Both the position numbers and the translations under genes were made by a program. Below are positions 1 to 13,029 of a stretch of 64,000 bases of DNA, in pieces (the first letter of the stretch is position 1; each line of letters opens with the position of its first letter). The stretch lies in contig JAYKAV010000307.1 in the NCBI GenBank assembly GCA_035582835.1, positions 60,100 to 124,099 on the forward strand, in the 5' to 3' direction. The DNA comes from Phoebastria nigripes. Taxonomy: Eukaryota > Chordata > Aves > Procellariiformes > Diomedeidae. The notes under the pieces were generated by a model that did no database searches, was not told where the DNA came from, and saw only the letters and a list, made by a program, of their open reading frames with translations.

Positions 1-252
1 GCCCCAGTGCCCTGAAGTCCCTTTTGATCGCTTCTGAGCTTCTCTCTGCAACCTCGTCGCTGCCAGCCTGTATAACCAATAGCGGGTAGTAGTCAGAGGG
101 CCATACCAGACCAGGGAGTTTCCTAGTAATGTCTCTAACCCGGGCCCCAGGGAGGCAGCAGGCTTCCCTGTGGGATGGGTCCGGTCGGCATATCGGGCCC
201 TCCGTTCCCCTCAGAAGGGAATCGCCTATGACAATTACCCTCCTTTTTTCTT
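1..252 (-). mobile_element. CR1 LINE fragment, ORF1 esterase-like region
   Basis: Read on the minus strand, positions 250 to 2 form one uninterrupted frame. It begins with a basic stretch (EKRR), then VIVIGDSLLRG, and continues through CRPDPSHREACCLPGARVRD and later LVIQAGSDEVAERSSEAI. This is the N-terminal part of the SGNH/GDSL esterase-like domain known in ORF1 of CR1-clade non-LTR retrotransposons; the GDS motif carries the expected nucleophilic serine. The element's 5' side is cut at about 252, where a stop codon precedes the basic stretch, and its 3' side runs off the left edge of the window. No frameshift or stop breaks the 80-odd codons, so the copy is fairly young or little diverged. 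It is a mobile-element relic, not a host gene. Confidence 0.85.
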
Positions 253-3200
253 AGCAATTATCTTGAATTACCTATTTGCTTGAAATGCACAGCTACATCT
301 CCCACCGAATACCTGATGTGGATAGCTTGAATATGTTTGCCCCACCACACCTGTGAGGTGGCTGGACATGGCTCACACCAGCTGGGTTTATCTAAGATGA
401 CTCCTGGCTTGTAAGTGCATAAAGAATGGGGGAAAGAGCATCTCGGGGTGTACTGCCCCTGCCACTGCATTTCTTCCTTCCAGTGCATTTTGACTGTAAA
501 TGAGAACAGGCACCACCCTCCTCTTCAGAGTGGAGGGACAACTCACTGCTACTCAGTGCAAGTGCTAAAGGTGATGGGTATTTGGCACAAATGAAAATAA
601 AAGAGAATAAAATTCTACAGAACACAGAAGAAACACCAAATATACCCTGTTTGTTCTGCCAGTTGGAGTTATTGTGGTTACCCTTTCCTGACCAAGCTCA
701 ATTTATTCACGGCAGCCATTCCTACCTTTGGAGCAGGAAGGGTTACTGGTGGGAGACTGGGCAGATGGATACGCTGCTCTGTTCTTCCTGTATTTCAAAG
801 AAGTTTAGTACTTCCCTCTATTCTGAAAAGTACATAGGTAGCTTTCTGCAAGCAAGAATTACCCTATTTAACTCCGCAACAATGAATATTTTGGCAGTCT
901 ATGAGTCCTGGAATTTCTTGCAATTTTATTTATTCTAGTAGATGGTACCACTTTTTCCCTCTTAGGCAATCTGCCAGTATCTGTTCCGATTTCTCCTACA
1001 GTGTCTCGTTAATGCAAGCTTGGGAACAATAAGAGTAGGCAGTAAAATCAACCTATGTTGTAGACAAAAGGAAAGTTTTATAATGCATAAATAACAAAGC
1101 TCTGTGAAATGGATTGTGAAAAGGAAGAAGCAGTTTTAATGAGCTTTTAAAAACTATCAGAAGAAAGAAAGNAGGTATGTGGGCAAAACATAACATGTTC
1201 TGTATAGGGTAGACAGTAGCTGGTCTTTCAGGAGGTGAAATGCAGGGGAGGTGAAAGATTTTTCCTACTACTGCCCCACACATTGTGTCATGATGTGACA
1301 GGAGAAGTTAAACCAGAATATTTTTGGTTCCCTTTAGGATCTAGCCGTGACTGAAATTGTCCCGCTTTTGTTCAAGAAATACTTCAATGTAATATGCAGA
1401 GATATATTGCAGCTGGAGAAAGAAAAATAACCCAGCCCACATAAGTTGGCTGACTGGATGAAAGAGACATGGCGTTCGCAGGGGGGTAGAGCAGCATCAC
1501 AGTACCTTGTCCCACCCCATCCCACCCTTCTCTCAGCCTAAGTACAAGCAGTGCTAGTTCAGTGCTAAAGCAGAAAATTAGAACCAGTTTCACTGGCAAT
1601 CACCCAAAATATTCTTCTTTTTTGTCTTCTGATCGTGAGCAGCTCGAGGAGTTCCTGTGTCCTCTCCCTGCAAAACTACCCCTGTTTATGCCCAATGCAA
1701 AGATTCTTCTGCAAAGCCCAGAGGCTAACCCCACTGGTCCCATCCCTGACGCAGCACCTTCTGCACTTCATCCCATTTCAGTCCTAGATAAATGATATCC
1801 TGTATCTGGGGCTTTAAAACCTTGCCATCTAAAACTGCTGTCTATTATGTTGTAGGAGACAATCCTCCATAAGACTAAATAACCTAAAATGGTTTTGAGC
1901 TTAAATTTAAGTCAGCCTATGATAGTGCCAAGCCTTATCCCTTCTAATATATGGTGGGAATAAATTATTTTTTCAGCAAAGGTAAAACTAGAAATATTAT
2001 TAACATCCAGACAATGTTCTGATACCAATTACTTTTTTCTTTTGATATCTGAAAGTAATACCAACCCTATTCAAGGACCTTCTGTGAGGAGGTGAGCTGT
2101 AAAATGACAATTTTAACAGAGAGTAGATAACAATTTAGTCTTTTGTGCTAGCAAAGAGAAAGTTACATCATTTCCCCCATGATAGAAGTGTCTCCTACCA
2201 AGAAGTATCATCTCTTTTGAAAAATAGTATGTGGAGAAAAGAGAGCTCTAATGAGACTTTGATTACATCTCTGCCATTACATGATAATCCTTAAAATTAC
2301 TCGCCTGTTGTATCTTGCTTTTTAATCTAGTCTTAAAACCAAAACTGAAGCAGATGCTTAATATACTTCATTTGCAAAGCTGTTTACACTTAAAAATCAT
2401 TCTGAAGAAACTGCTGCTTGCTAATGGGAAGCTGTCATGGTTGCTAAGCCAATCATAATTAGGCATAGCTGCACTGCCAGGTGCTGGCACATCTAACTAG
2501 CTCCTTCTGCAGGGAGCCCCGTACAATGACACCACCCAAGATGTCTGGATGTGAGTCTGATCAAGCACTATGTCCTGCTAAGCACAGCTAAAGTTGCATT
2601 GATTTTATTCGCTGGGACTGAACATTATGCAACACATAGGGCTGTATCTGAGCTGGTGAAGTTGCCTGTATTGTGCTAAGGGGTACAGACCCCCNTATAC
2701 GGACAGTTTTAGCTGGGAATCTCTGCGTGGCAGTTGATTAAACAGGGACATAGCCTCCGGTCCTTGCAAAACAATACCAGATGATTTATGAATTCCTTCA
2801 ACTCTTTTTATGAGACAAACTTTGCTTTACTTTTTTTGGGTTGGGTTTTGTTTCCCTCTCAGAGGAGATAATTCCTCTTGCTCTTTAGATTGACTTTTAT
2901 GCAAAGCTATAGGCTTAATTCTGGGCAGAAAACCAGTCTTGTGGAATAACTAAAGCAAAATTCATCCACAAAGAGTGGGTGTAGGAAGAGCATGACATGG
3001 GGTGGGTCTATGGTCAGTAGAGATGTCAGCTCTGATGCCTTCAAGGCAAGATGTTCCCAGAAGCACAGACATCACAGTGTATGTCTGACCATCTTACAAG
3101 AACTTTGCACCTCTCAGCTACACAGACACATAGAGAAAGAAAAACATGAGCTCAGAAAGCCGAGAAGAGCCTTTGCCTTTTACTAGACCCAGTATTGCCA

Positions 3201-6200
3201 GATGCCAGCAGTCTACCACTGCAAAGTAACTTACAGAGAAGAGGACAAAATTGGACCAGGTAGCCCCAGAGCCTCTTCCACAGCATCACCTGCAAGCGGA
3301 GACTGGTAACACAGAAACATGCACAGCTCCCCCAGCACAGCTGGTCTATCACAGTTGGTCTATCCAGATGCACGCTTCTTCCATCTCTCCAGATGAATAT
3401 CTCATGATCCCAGGGTCCAGATGCACGCTTGACTGGAAATCAGACCCACACATGTGAAATCTCTGAGCCATCAAAGGAGCTGTGCACCCCTGAGTGCCCA
3501 CCGAGCTCCCAACCTTCCAACCATGCAGAGAACTGGGAGGCCAGGGGGACTCCCCAGCCATCCTCCCTAGTCCTGGGACACCACCCAAGGGCTAGAGGGG
3601 AGGATGAGAGATCTGAAAACCTTTGATGAAGAAAAGGTTGACTGTGCGAGAGGGAAAAGAAAAGCTCTTGTTTACTACATATTCGATCCCTTCCCAGGTA
3701 ACTCATTATCTGTGCATTTCAGATGCATGTTTCCCCTGAACAACAGGAAATCAGTCTGTGCTTTTCAGAATACAGGTGGCCTTTTTTGTAGGTAAAAACT
3801 GCAGACATCCTCACCCCAATTTCACAGACCAAAAACCATCACTAAAGACTTCCCAGTAGATGGCAGGGTTACCTTGTGACAAAGCTGAAAGTCTCAAGTT
3901 GCAAGGGCTGCTGGATAAACGTTCAAGTACTGGTTAGGTATATTTAATTAGCAGAATGAACTAATATCTGAAAAGGCATAAACACATGCTGGTTTAACTG
4001 ATCTAATGCAAGCTGGGAAATGTAGGAGTTATATTTTAAGGTAGTGAAAAATCTTTAACCTCAATACAGTATTAAAAATTAGCTTCGTTAAAAATAAGCT
4101 TCATTTAGACAACTGTTTATATCACAAAAGTGACAAGACAGAAAACATAGTATTTAATGTGACAATCCACTGGAGTTGCTGGCTGTAGAATAAAGTAATG
4201 GGAAAAGCAAAAAGCCCTCACAAATATTACTGAAAGTGATCAGCAAAAGTGGCTTTCAGGACCAAAATCAGTTCAGCTGGACAGTGTAGTGTTTGCCTCT
4301 TTCTATGAACTGAGCATAAGAAGAGTACCCCAAAAAGGGAATTCTGTGCTGCTTTTGTCAATATGAGAAAACATTACCTCAGCAGGTGGAGAACACCTTC
4401 ACAGGTCAGGACTCCCCTCAGAAACAGCCCAGAGGAAAGCCTGATGCACCCTGAGGATCTCAGAAATGTTTTGTTATGTGCTGGGAACCNAACCGCTCAG
4501 CCCAGTATGACTTGGTAATAACTGGCTGCAAATGGATGAGGCTTCAGCTTCTTAAAACTACAATTCTCTAAATCTGCTTTTCCAGCCAAAACAGTTAAGA
4601 AGTGCCCCACTCTATGTCAAACACTTACAATGGCTCTACTAAGTGAATTCCTTTGTAAGTGTCCCAAGGTTGTATGGGCATCTCCTTGAAGGACAGATGG
4701 ATTTCCATGAGGTGGATATAAATGTGGTCATTCTGGTTGTGTCAACACTTTCTGAAATCATTTGTGGACGACCACTAATGTCAAACCTCTGTACATTGCA
4801 GGTAAACTGAAATGGCTGCAGGAAAAAATACCAGTCCACATTTTATATGGTTTTCTTTAGCAGAAAACATTCAGACATCAGACACTCAATACTTTTGCTT
4901 CTCATTCAGTCTGTGCCAGGTTTGGCTTGCCTCACTGAAATCACTCACATATTTAATTTCACTATTATACTGTGGAATTAGAAGACTACTGCAAATACTA
5001 TATTTATTCGTAAAAAGAGGTTACCTGCTTTCTTTTGTGAAGATCTAGTAAGAAAATGCATAGGCTGATGACACACAGGGCTTTTGAAAAGTAAAAAGGC
5101 CCAGCCTGGCACATCTTCAGTGCCAAGACAAATTGCAGACCATGCAGCAAAACAGAACTCTCATTCCTAGTAATAAACATTATCTTCAAAGACACATTTC
5201 CTATTATTTCCTGCAATAATATACTTAACTTTCTCTGATAAGTGTAAAGTGTTACTAAAGAACATAGCTTTGGACTATGTCACTGAAAATAGGTTTTGGT
5301 TTTGTTTTTATTTTATGAAATCCTTAATAGTTCATTGNCATATTTTTTTTGTTTTTACATATTAATGTGTGATTACGTTACATTCTTAAAAAGTTTCCCC
5401 CATCCTATAGCCACCTTATTGATGATTCACACCTACTGATTTGCCTTGTTTCTGAAAGCATTTGCTTTATAAAAATAGAAAACCAAAAAGGAATAAAAAC
5501 TGCATTGACTGATGCTTTAAAATCCTATTGTCTTTTTGCATTTGGATAATACACACAAAGCTTGACACATTCCTAAAATTCTGACTCTGGTGAGAGTGTA
5601 ACAGAAATGGTAATATTAACATGATCATCTTGATTTTTTCCCACAAGAATAACATAATTCTAACTGCTCCAAGATAACATGTCTTTTCTCCCCCTTTCAG
5701 CCTCATGAATAATTTGGCTCATCTTTCTCACTGACATAAACACTGAATCTTGCTGAAGGTCACGCAGCATTCCCAGTATCTTCTGATTCATGTGCAATTC
5801 AGCGCTATATTCTGTGCCTCATATTATTTTACATTCATGACACGCAGTTGTAGATTGTTTCCATGGTGGTATAATGTCTGATAGTCAGTTCATGCAGTGA
5901 ACGGTAAACACTGGTGTTTGAAAAGCTAATTAGTGGTGTAGATTTGTTTTTTATTGCCCTATCTCAGTTTATTCAGCTGGAGAGCTATGGGCCAGGCGAG
6001 GTCAGCAAAGGCGATTAGAGAAATGATCATTGTTTGATACAATAGAAAGTTGAAATAAATATGATTATTTGGTGTAGAAAGGAAAAGAATTAAAGAGTCT
6101 GAGGCATCTGACATTATTAAGGTAACTGTAAACCAATTGTTTTGACCCTTAGGCCTTTGGGTCACCCAGGGTCCCCACTAATCCATTTGTCATCCAATAT

Positions 6201-9200
6201 TTCTGTCTGAAGACAAAAGCCCTCTTAGGCTTTGACAGGGAACCGAGATCCTTCTATTCCTGGCTCAGCAACTCTTCATTTCCAGCCTAGAGTTTCATCT
6301 CATCAGTGTCCTCTGAAGCAATACCATATCTCCAGTTTTCAGTAGCTAGAAGGAAACGTATAGGAAATCATGGGGCAGGGAAGTGGTGGGGGGTGCGGAA
6401 AAAGAAAGGAACCAAAACTCTTTTATCTGTAAGAAGTGCTCTCAGTTGGCCTCAACTTACACATGGAAAGTTTTTTCTGCAAGTTGCTGGCTGGAGGGAT
6501 GGGGACAGAGGGACTTTTACCAGCCTTTCTTCTATGTCTTCATGTCCTAAAGAGCTTGACAACTTTTAAGCAATGGTGCCAAACCCTCTGAACCCGGTTT
6601 TCTGTGACTTCATTGTGGAATTTTCCCTTCAGATCACAAGAGGTGTGGATTTCACCCTCTCCTCAACTGCCAATAATTTATGCAGACATATCTGCCCTTG
6701 GCTTAGCATGCCCGCATGGCTAGGCTTTCTGTGGCACACATCACTGAAGAGCCTGAGCAACGCCACTTTCAATGCAACTACAAGCACATGTAGAAACTGT
6801 CCACATACATGCCGTAGGACAGGGAGAGACCTTTATATCAAGAAAATATACTGCAAAGCCAGGAGAACTTTAAAGAGGAAATGAAACCACAAAAGATATG
6901 CTGTTATTTTCAAGAAGAATCATATTTGCATTTGTGTAAGATAATATCATAGCGACCATAGCATCAGTGTTTTTTTTTTCATTTACAGAGTGTGTCTATG
7001 ACATAGTTCAGGAAGGAATTTCCCCCAGAAGTGAGTGATGAAAGTGGATCACTGCAGAGAATGTCTTCCTCAACAAGACAAGAATTTTTCCTCCTCTGAG
7101 AGAAGCAAAGAGAGGGGTCACAGTAAAGGTATAAAAACAAGTTACTTTTGTAACCCCATGCCTTAAAAGATAAGGCATAGGGAGGAATAAAACTTAATTG
7201 GTCATTCCCATTCATACACTTGTAGAGGACAAAAAGGAACCACCAACAAAACTGGAAAGTAACAAATCCAGAAGTGCATAAGAGAAATAGTTAGCACTAC
7301 ACGATATTATGAGGTACAAATAAAAAACACTGTAAGATCACAAGCTTCATGCCTAATCTTTTTTTAATTTACTTTGAGTTATTTCAAAAGGTAGGAAGGA
7401 GAAATAAGAACAAAACACAAGCCATGATATAAGCCACGATGCTCTAGGACACAATTCAGAGTAAGATATTTCTGAAAGGACCAATACAAAGCAAGCTCTC
7501 TCCCTGATCACGTACCAAAAGAAGTGTGTCCTTTTTCACTTGCTGCAAGAATGTATGCTGGTTTAAATAAATAAATAAATAAAGTATTTTGAACTAGACC
7601 TCAGTTGTCTGGTTCAAGGTAGGAACGCCCGTCCCCTCCGCAATGCCTCCTCCCGCACCAGTCCGGCACGTTTCGGAGTTTCCAGGACCATAAAACTTCT
7701 GCATCTCTTTCCCACCCAAACTGAGTTGCAGGCCAGATCCATGCCTTTCAGGTGTCCACATCTTTCCCAAAACCCGGGATGCTACTCTACCAAGAAAGCA
7801 GTGCTGGTCTAGCTTGGAAATGCAGTCTTTCAGATGGGAATAATGTGATTACAGTGACTAATGTAACAATCTCTGGTAACAGATACAAATAAAACTAAAA
7901 TGCAGCTCATATTTCAGAAAACAATTAAATTGAGTTAATATAGCATGCTGAAGACATATCATAATAAAGAAAGTTAGTATTTTCTCATTAGTATTCATGC
8001 AAGATATAATTTTACTTGGGTCTAGAAATTTTAAAAAAGAAAGAAAAGAGTAACACCACCATACTGAAAAAAGGCATTTCTTGTAATCAAAATTTTCCTT
8101 TCTACTTCATGTGAAATATGCCAATCTAATTTCTAAATGGAATATCCCTTCATGTATCTATGTTGACTGGCATGCTAATACGGCTATTTTGCTCAACAAT
8201 ATTTGAAAACTTCCCTTTTTTCTTTCGTTTCTCTGCTGTTACCTTACATTGTGTGGCACACAAGCTTGTCTCAGCCATTCCTGTATCCCACTCCACCTAG
8301 TGGATGGAGGGATTGTAATTACACAAAATGTACAATTTAATCTTATCTTAGATTTCTAACAGCATGATTACAAGGCTTCCCTGATTACGCTGTTCAGATA
8401 CAACTATCAGCAATACCAAAGTTCTGTTTTCTCTAAGGTAAAAGGCTGCCTCTTATTAAATGATGCTATGGTTTTATAGGAGTAAAACGTGCTCGCTGTA
8501 GTACTAAGTATAAAATGCCAGTGTTTATCTACGGCAGGCATTATCAAAGAAAACAATAACATTGTCAATTTTATCCTTTATGTGCTTTCATCTGTATATA
8601 ATAATTTAATTTCAGGTAAATTAGGGAGATTTTTATAGCTAATCTAGAGCTAGAGTACACATCTGGAAGACCTGTGTTACAGTCGCTGCTGCACTCAGTG
8701 CGCCAGTCCTCTGCATGCAGCTAGTGCAAGCACTATTGGAAAGGTGGGATGGAAAAATGCCTCCAGAAGTCCACGCACTCACTTAACAGACTGGGATTTC
8801 AGACCTTGCTCCAGGCTGGATAATGCATGAATTTGAAGCCAGCTCTCCCTCTCTCTCCCAGAGACCTTAGCTGTTTTTTCCTATGCACCAACGACATCAA
8901 GCTTAGCCACCAGGGTGCAGAGTTAGTTCAGAAAGCTTGCCAAACTTAACAATGTTTGAGGCACAAATGATATACCAGGTGGGTATACCTAATGCTGGAA
9001 GCAAGGGCCAGGATCAGCCATTTCAAGCCCTGGGCAAGGCAGCCTGACCTGCCGGAGGGCAGTTCCCCGCTGGCCATCAGGAGTTTATGGTCCGACAGCG
9101 ACTGTGCACCACGAGTGCTGGAAAAGGCAGTTCCCCTTCACAGCTCAGCTGTCTTCCTCAGGGCTACGACATGTTGGTTGCAAGAGTGGGAGATGGGGAG

Positions 9201-11024
9201 GGAAGAAAGGAACATCAAGGAAGCATTGAACCGAAGGAAACTGTGCACTGCTTTTAACCACTGTGGTAGTGTAAGTCCTTGCATCCTACCTGCTGCAGAC
9301 CACAAAGAGCAACAGGAGACTTCCCATGGGAGTCTACATGGCTACATCTCCCTGCTGAGTTACCCCCAGAACAGCTACAGTGAATGGGAGGACAAGCACA
9401 GGCCACACCAAGCATGGGAGATAGTGATCTCCCAGGAAAGGGCATAGAGCAAATAATGTGGTGGCTTTACTGTCAGCGGTGGGGTCATATCAAGATGTTG
9501 AAGTGCTGGAAGGAGACAAAAGTCCCAGCAAAACTACCTCTTCAGCAGATGTGTGGGCATCCAAATTCCCACGATTGTCTCCAGCAACACAGGCTCACTG
9601 AATCCCAAGGAGACTGAAAGGGTAGCCACTTTCAGAGGGACTAATGACAAATGTGTGACTTTTNTAAATACAGAAATTCAACCTCATCTCACACAGATCT
9701 GACATGCATTCAGAGAGCAGCAGAGTGCTACCTGACTAAAGAAGTTTGTGGGATTGGGAACTCAGTTACCTAACTGCTCCATCATTAACCAATAAATAAA
9801 AGCCACTCGATTGTGTTCAAAACCAGTACTTAAACATGGGAGGAAGCAAAAGCAAATGCAGAGTGAGTGGGGCCAAGCTAGCACAAGTCACAAGTCAGTG
9901 GCAAACAAGATCCTATGACCAAAACAGCTCCTCCCATCAAGAAAATGTTTTGCTGGGTGAGTGGATGAGTAAGAAGCACACACCTTGACCTATTCCCTCA
10001 GTTGGCACCTAGCTCTGGCCAAGCCTGACAACATCAGATGCGTCTTCCCCACTGTCTTCCAATTTTTCCATACTGGAGACCCTGAACACAAGAAGCCACG
10101 GCTGTCAGCAGCCCTGGTCTCACCAGTGCCTGCACCACTCCCGAGCACTGGCTGCATCTGTGTTCAACAGCTGCACCCACCCCTGTTCTTCTTGCATGCA
10201 AGGTGGTGGGTCCAGGTGCCCAGGCCCTTGGCATAACTAGTCCAGCTCCCTGGAGTGGGTCTTCCTCTCCATTTCTGAACCCTCTGTTGGTGTTCCTCTT
10301 CAGTTTTACCTATGCAGGCTGGAGACCTGCTTTGACGTGCACCACAGTGCACCTCACGTACCCCTCCCCCTGCAATGAGATGCAGTCCTAATCCATGTTT
10401 TTCTGGCAGTTTCAGCAAATGTTCTCTCATCTGATTACTCCTCCCAGGAGCAGAGGAGCTTCACTTACTACTGGCCTGGAAGCAATCAGAAGAGAATATC
10501 AAGAGCAGGGTCCAAGCCTGGCTATAGGAGGATTACAAACATCTGAAAACATAGACCTCCGTGGTTTATCCCACTGGCCTTGATGCTCAGCTGAAGGTGG
10601 CCCTTCATCCTCCTCTTCTGATGCCACAAGGTCAGGGAGGAAGTACATGAGAGTGGTACAGGACAGCACCGGCACACACCAGGTCCCTGCCAGACTCCTG
10701 CCTGCGGCTGCCCGCATACATTCCAATCCATTTTTAGCGGCTGCACAGCCCACACAGGTAGCACCAACCACATTCAAGCAGTTTTGCTCAAGCTAAAAGA
10801 CAGCTTTACCCCTTGTGACAGAGCACTTGGATACCTACAGAGCCAGTGTCAGCTTCCCGCAGGCTGCGACCTCCTCAGGCTGGGCTTAAACTGGAGTTGG
10901 GTGCTATAATCCCATTACGAATACAGCCCGCAGGGAAACCACACGTAGCATTTCTCTGAAGCACAGCATTTTGATTTCCAAGATTATCCAAACAGGTTGG
11001 GTTTTCCTCCCTTTCCTGCAGCCC
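253..11024. other. Intergenic sequence, no gene recognised
   Basis: About 10.8 kb of AT-rich sequence upstream of the CpG island. Open frames on both strands are short (at most about 150 codons) and none resembles a known family. The longest, 8992-9447 on the plus strand, has a composition like non-coding DNA and no ordered domain pattern that I can see. A small CpG-richer patch lies at about 7620-7690, just after an (AAAT)n run. By human synteny the aminoadipate aminotransferase gene AADAT should lie further left, but I see no AADAT exon here. The rest is unassigned. Confidence 0.6.
7564..7583. repeat. (AAAT)n microsatellite
   Basis: Five perfect tandem copies of a 4-bp AT unit. Simple repeat with no other signal. 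Confidence 0.9.
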
Positions 11025-11348
11025 TTGCTCCCGCAGACACCTCTGAGAAGGGATGCGATGAGCGGCGTGCGCATCCCGCCGTCCGGGGCTGAGCCGGCCG
11101 GCACAGAGGAGCGCTCCCGCCGGACCACAGGCTCCGCAGGGGCATAGGGGACTCGCGGGGGCGGCGGGATGACACCCCCCCGTCACTCCCGCCTCCCCCC
11201 CCCAGCGCGGCCTCGCAGCCGCCCGCTCGTTTCACACCCCGCCGCCTTGCCTCCAGCCGCCGCACAGCCCCCGCAGGCCCTGCAGCGGCGGCAGCGCCCC
11301 GGCCCCGGCCTCGTCCCGGCGACCCCGGGCGCTGCCGCCCCCCGCGTC

Positions 11349-11663
11349 NNNNNNNNNNNNNNNNNNNNNNNNNNNNNNNNNNNNNNNNNNNNNNNNNNNN
11401 NNNNNNNNNNNNNNNNNNNNNNNNNNNNNNNNNNNNNNNNNNNNNNNNNNNNNNNNNNNNNNNNNNNNNNNNNNNNNNNNNNNNNNNNNNNNNNNNNNNN
11501 NNNNNNNNNNNNNNNNNNNNNNNNNNNNNNNNNNNNNNNNNNNNNNNNNNNNNNNNNNNNNNNNNNNNNNNNNNNNNNNNNNNNNNNNNNNNNNNNNNNN
11601 NNNNNNNNNNNNNNNNNNNNNNNNNNNNNNNNNNNNNNNNNNNNNNNNNNNNNNNNNNNNNNN
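11349..11663. other. Assembly gap (315 N)
   Basis: An unbroken run of N in the middle of the CpG island. GC-rich promoters are commonly lost from short-read bird assemblies, so the gap length may be an estimate. Confidence 1.
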
Positions 11664-11850
11664 GGGAGCGGAGGGGGGCGCTGGCCACGGTTCCCCCGGC
11701 GGGCAGGCGGGCAAGCAGGCGGAGGTCCCGGGGAGGCGCTGCCCGCCGCCGCCTCGACCGGCCTCGCCGCGCCGCCGGCACCTGCCACTCGCCGGCCCCT
11801 GTGCCGCGGTGGCTGCGGAGCTCCCCGGTCCCCGGCGCGGAGCCGCCGCG
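11664..11850 (+). other. MFAP3L: Candidate non-coding first exon of MFAP3L
   Basis: At 11850/11851 the sequence reads CCGCG then GTGAGC, a good donor site inside the CpG island and on the gene's strand. An exon ending here, with its start in or before the N gap, could join the acceptor at 23826/23827 to give the 5'UTR. Weaker donors also exist downstream: GTAGCT at about 12027 and GTATTA at about 12252. This is inference from signals only. Confidence 0.3.
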
Positions 11851-13009
11851 GTGAGCCCCGGAGCGGGCGCGCCGCCCCGCCGCCGGCGGCCCCGGGGGAG
11901 CCTAGAGGGCCGCAGCACGGGGACGGTGGCTGTGCCCGGGGGAGCACGGCGAGCCTGGCAAGCCCGACGTCGCCCCTCTCCCGCGGCGGCTTTCGCCCGG
12001 CAGTTCACGGGGAGCCCGCCGTGGAGAACGGTAGCTGCCCGCGCAACGGGAGTGGAGTAACGCCGTGTTCAGCATGAAAGTTCAAGAGATTAATTCAAAT
12101 CAGCAGCGGGGCTTGCAGGAAAATGCGCTTCTCTAGGCAAAAAAGCTAATGAGCCCAAAGCTTTTACTGGAGACCTTCAACTCCTGCGCTCCCGCTGGAG
12201 CCCGCGGCCGGGACGCTCGCTGCTGTCCCGCGCTGGGATGGAGAAAGGGAGGTATTAATTCAGTACGGAGACCTCTTCAATGGAGCTGGCTTCTTAAGTT
12301 GTGCTGCTTTAAATTTAAAATAAAGGCTGCCTCCTGATATTTTGCTTTAATTACCCTTTTACTTGACAGGATGGTCTCATGAGATAAAACTCAATTTCAG
12401 AAGTGCCCTGAGGGAACAACAATCTAAAACTTCAGAGCGGTCTTGCAATAACTATCAAATACTGTTTCTTAACGGGGCAAATTCAAACAGCATAGGACGA
12501 GTGAGCTTAAGAGAACAGAGAGCACTACTGAGCAGGCACTTTTCCAGTGCATTTATCTGGAGAGTCCTGTAAGAGACTACACTTCCTAACAGTCCTCTTT
12601 CAGTTGTTAAATTGAAGCATCTCAAATNGAGCTTCCCTGATAACTCTGCTCCGGAAATAAAAGTACCAGCTGTGTAAGCAATGCTAAACACTAAATGCCA
12701 TCTCATTTGGTATGTATTTGCCTGAAAGACTGTAAAGTTAGTTCAAAGGGAAAAACGCAAAGGAGTTAAAAGGGAAAAAATGTAGCATTTTAGTTGTTTA
12801 GAGCCATTACATTGTGGAAGAGTTTCTCTCTTCACTGCAGTAGGACAAAATATGGCAGATCTCTTTTCAATGGAGATGATGTTTGNGTGGCAGGAATCTT
12901 TTGTCTGGCTTAGCATGTACAGTTAGCAACAGCACCATCGATATACTTGTGGCTGGTGTAGTAGGAATCCTTTTTTATTAGAAAGCCTTCTCATTTAGAC
13001 TGCAGTATA

Positions 13010-13029
13010 TCAACATCAGTTGATGTTGA
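13010..13029. repeat. Short perfect inverted repeat
   Basis: Nine-base arms (TCAACATCA and TGATGTTGA) separated by GT. No known function; a chance palindrome is plausible. Confidence 0.6.

Larger units (their letters stand above)
11025..12245. promoter_or_regulatory. CpG island, probable MFAP3L promoter
   Basis: The sequence changes abruptly from AT-rich to very GC- and CpG-rich here and reverts after about 12245. It holds GC-box-like runs, for example CCCGCC and GGGCGC cores. The core is lost in the 315-N gap at 11349-11663, so the transcription start cannot be placed. It is the only CpG island in 64 kb and lies 12 kb upstream of the first MFAP3L coding exon on the same strand, which makes it the likely MFAP3L promoter. 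Long open frames through this interval on both strands arise because the unread N stretch and the GC-rich composition lack stop codons. I do not regard them as genes. A divergent non-coding transcript cannot be excluded. Confidence 0.75.

Noticed and set aside
6306..6884. Two adjacent plus-strand frames (87 and 103 codons) as exons of a gene
   Set aside because: No family resemblance, no consistent splice signals, and they are separated by stop codons.
8992..9447. 151-codon plus-strand frame as a gene
   Set aside because: No recognisable domain, no splice or promoter context, and overlapping frames on the other strand are similar in length.
253..11024. 3' exons of AADAT, expected upstream of MFAP3L by synteny
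   Set aside because: No aminotransferase-like coding block was found on the plus strand, so the gene must lie outside the window.
10984..12077. Long open frames on both strands across the CpG island (250-300 codons)
   Set aside because: Most of their length is the N gap, and the rest is stop-poor GC-rich sequence with Ala/Gly/Pro/Arg bias in every frame. No domain is seen.
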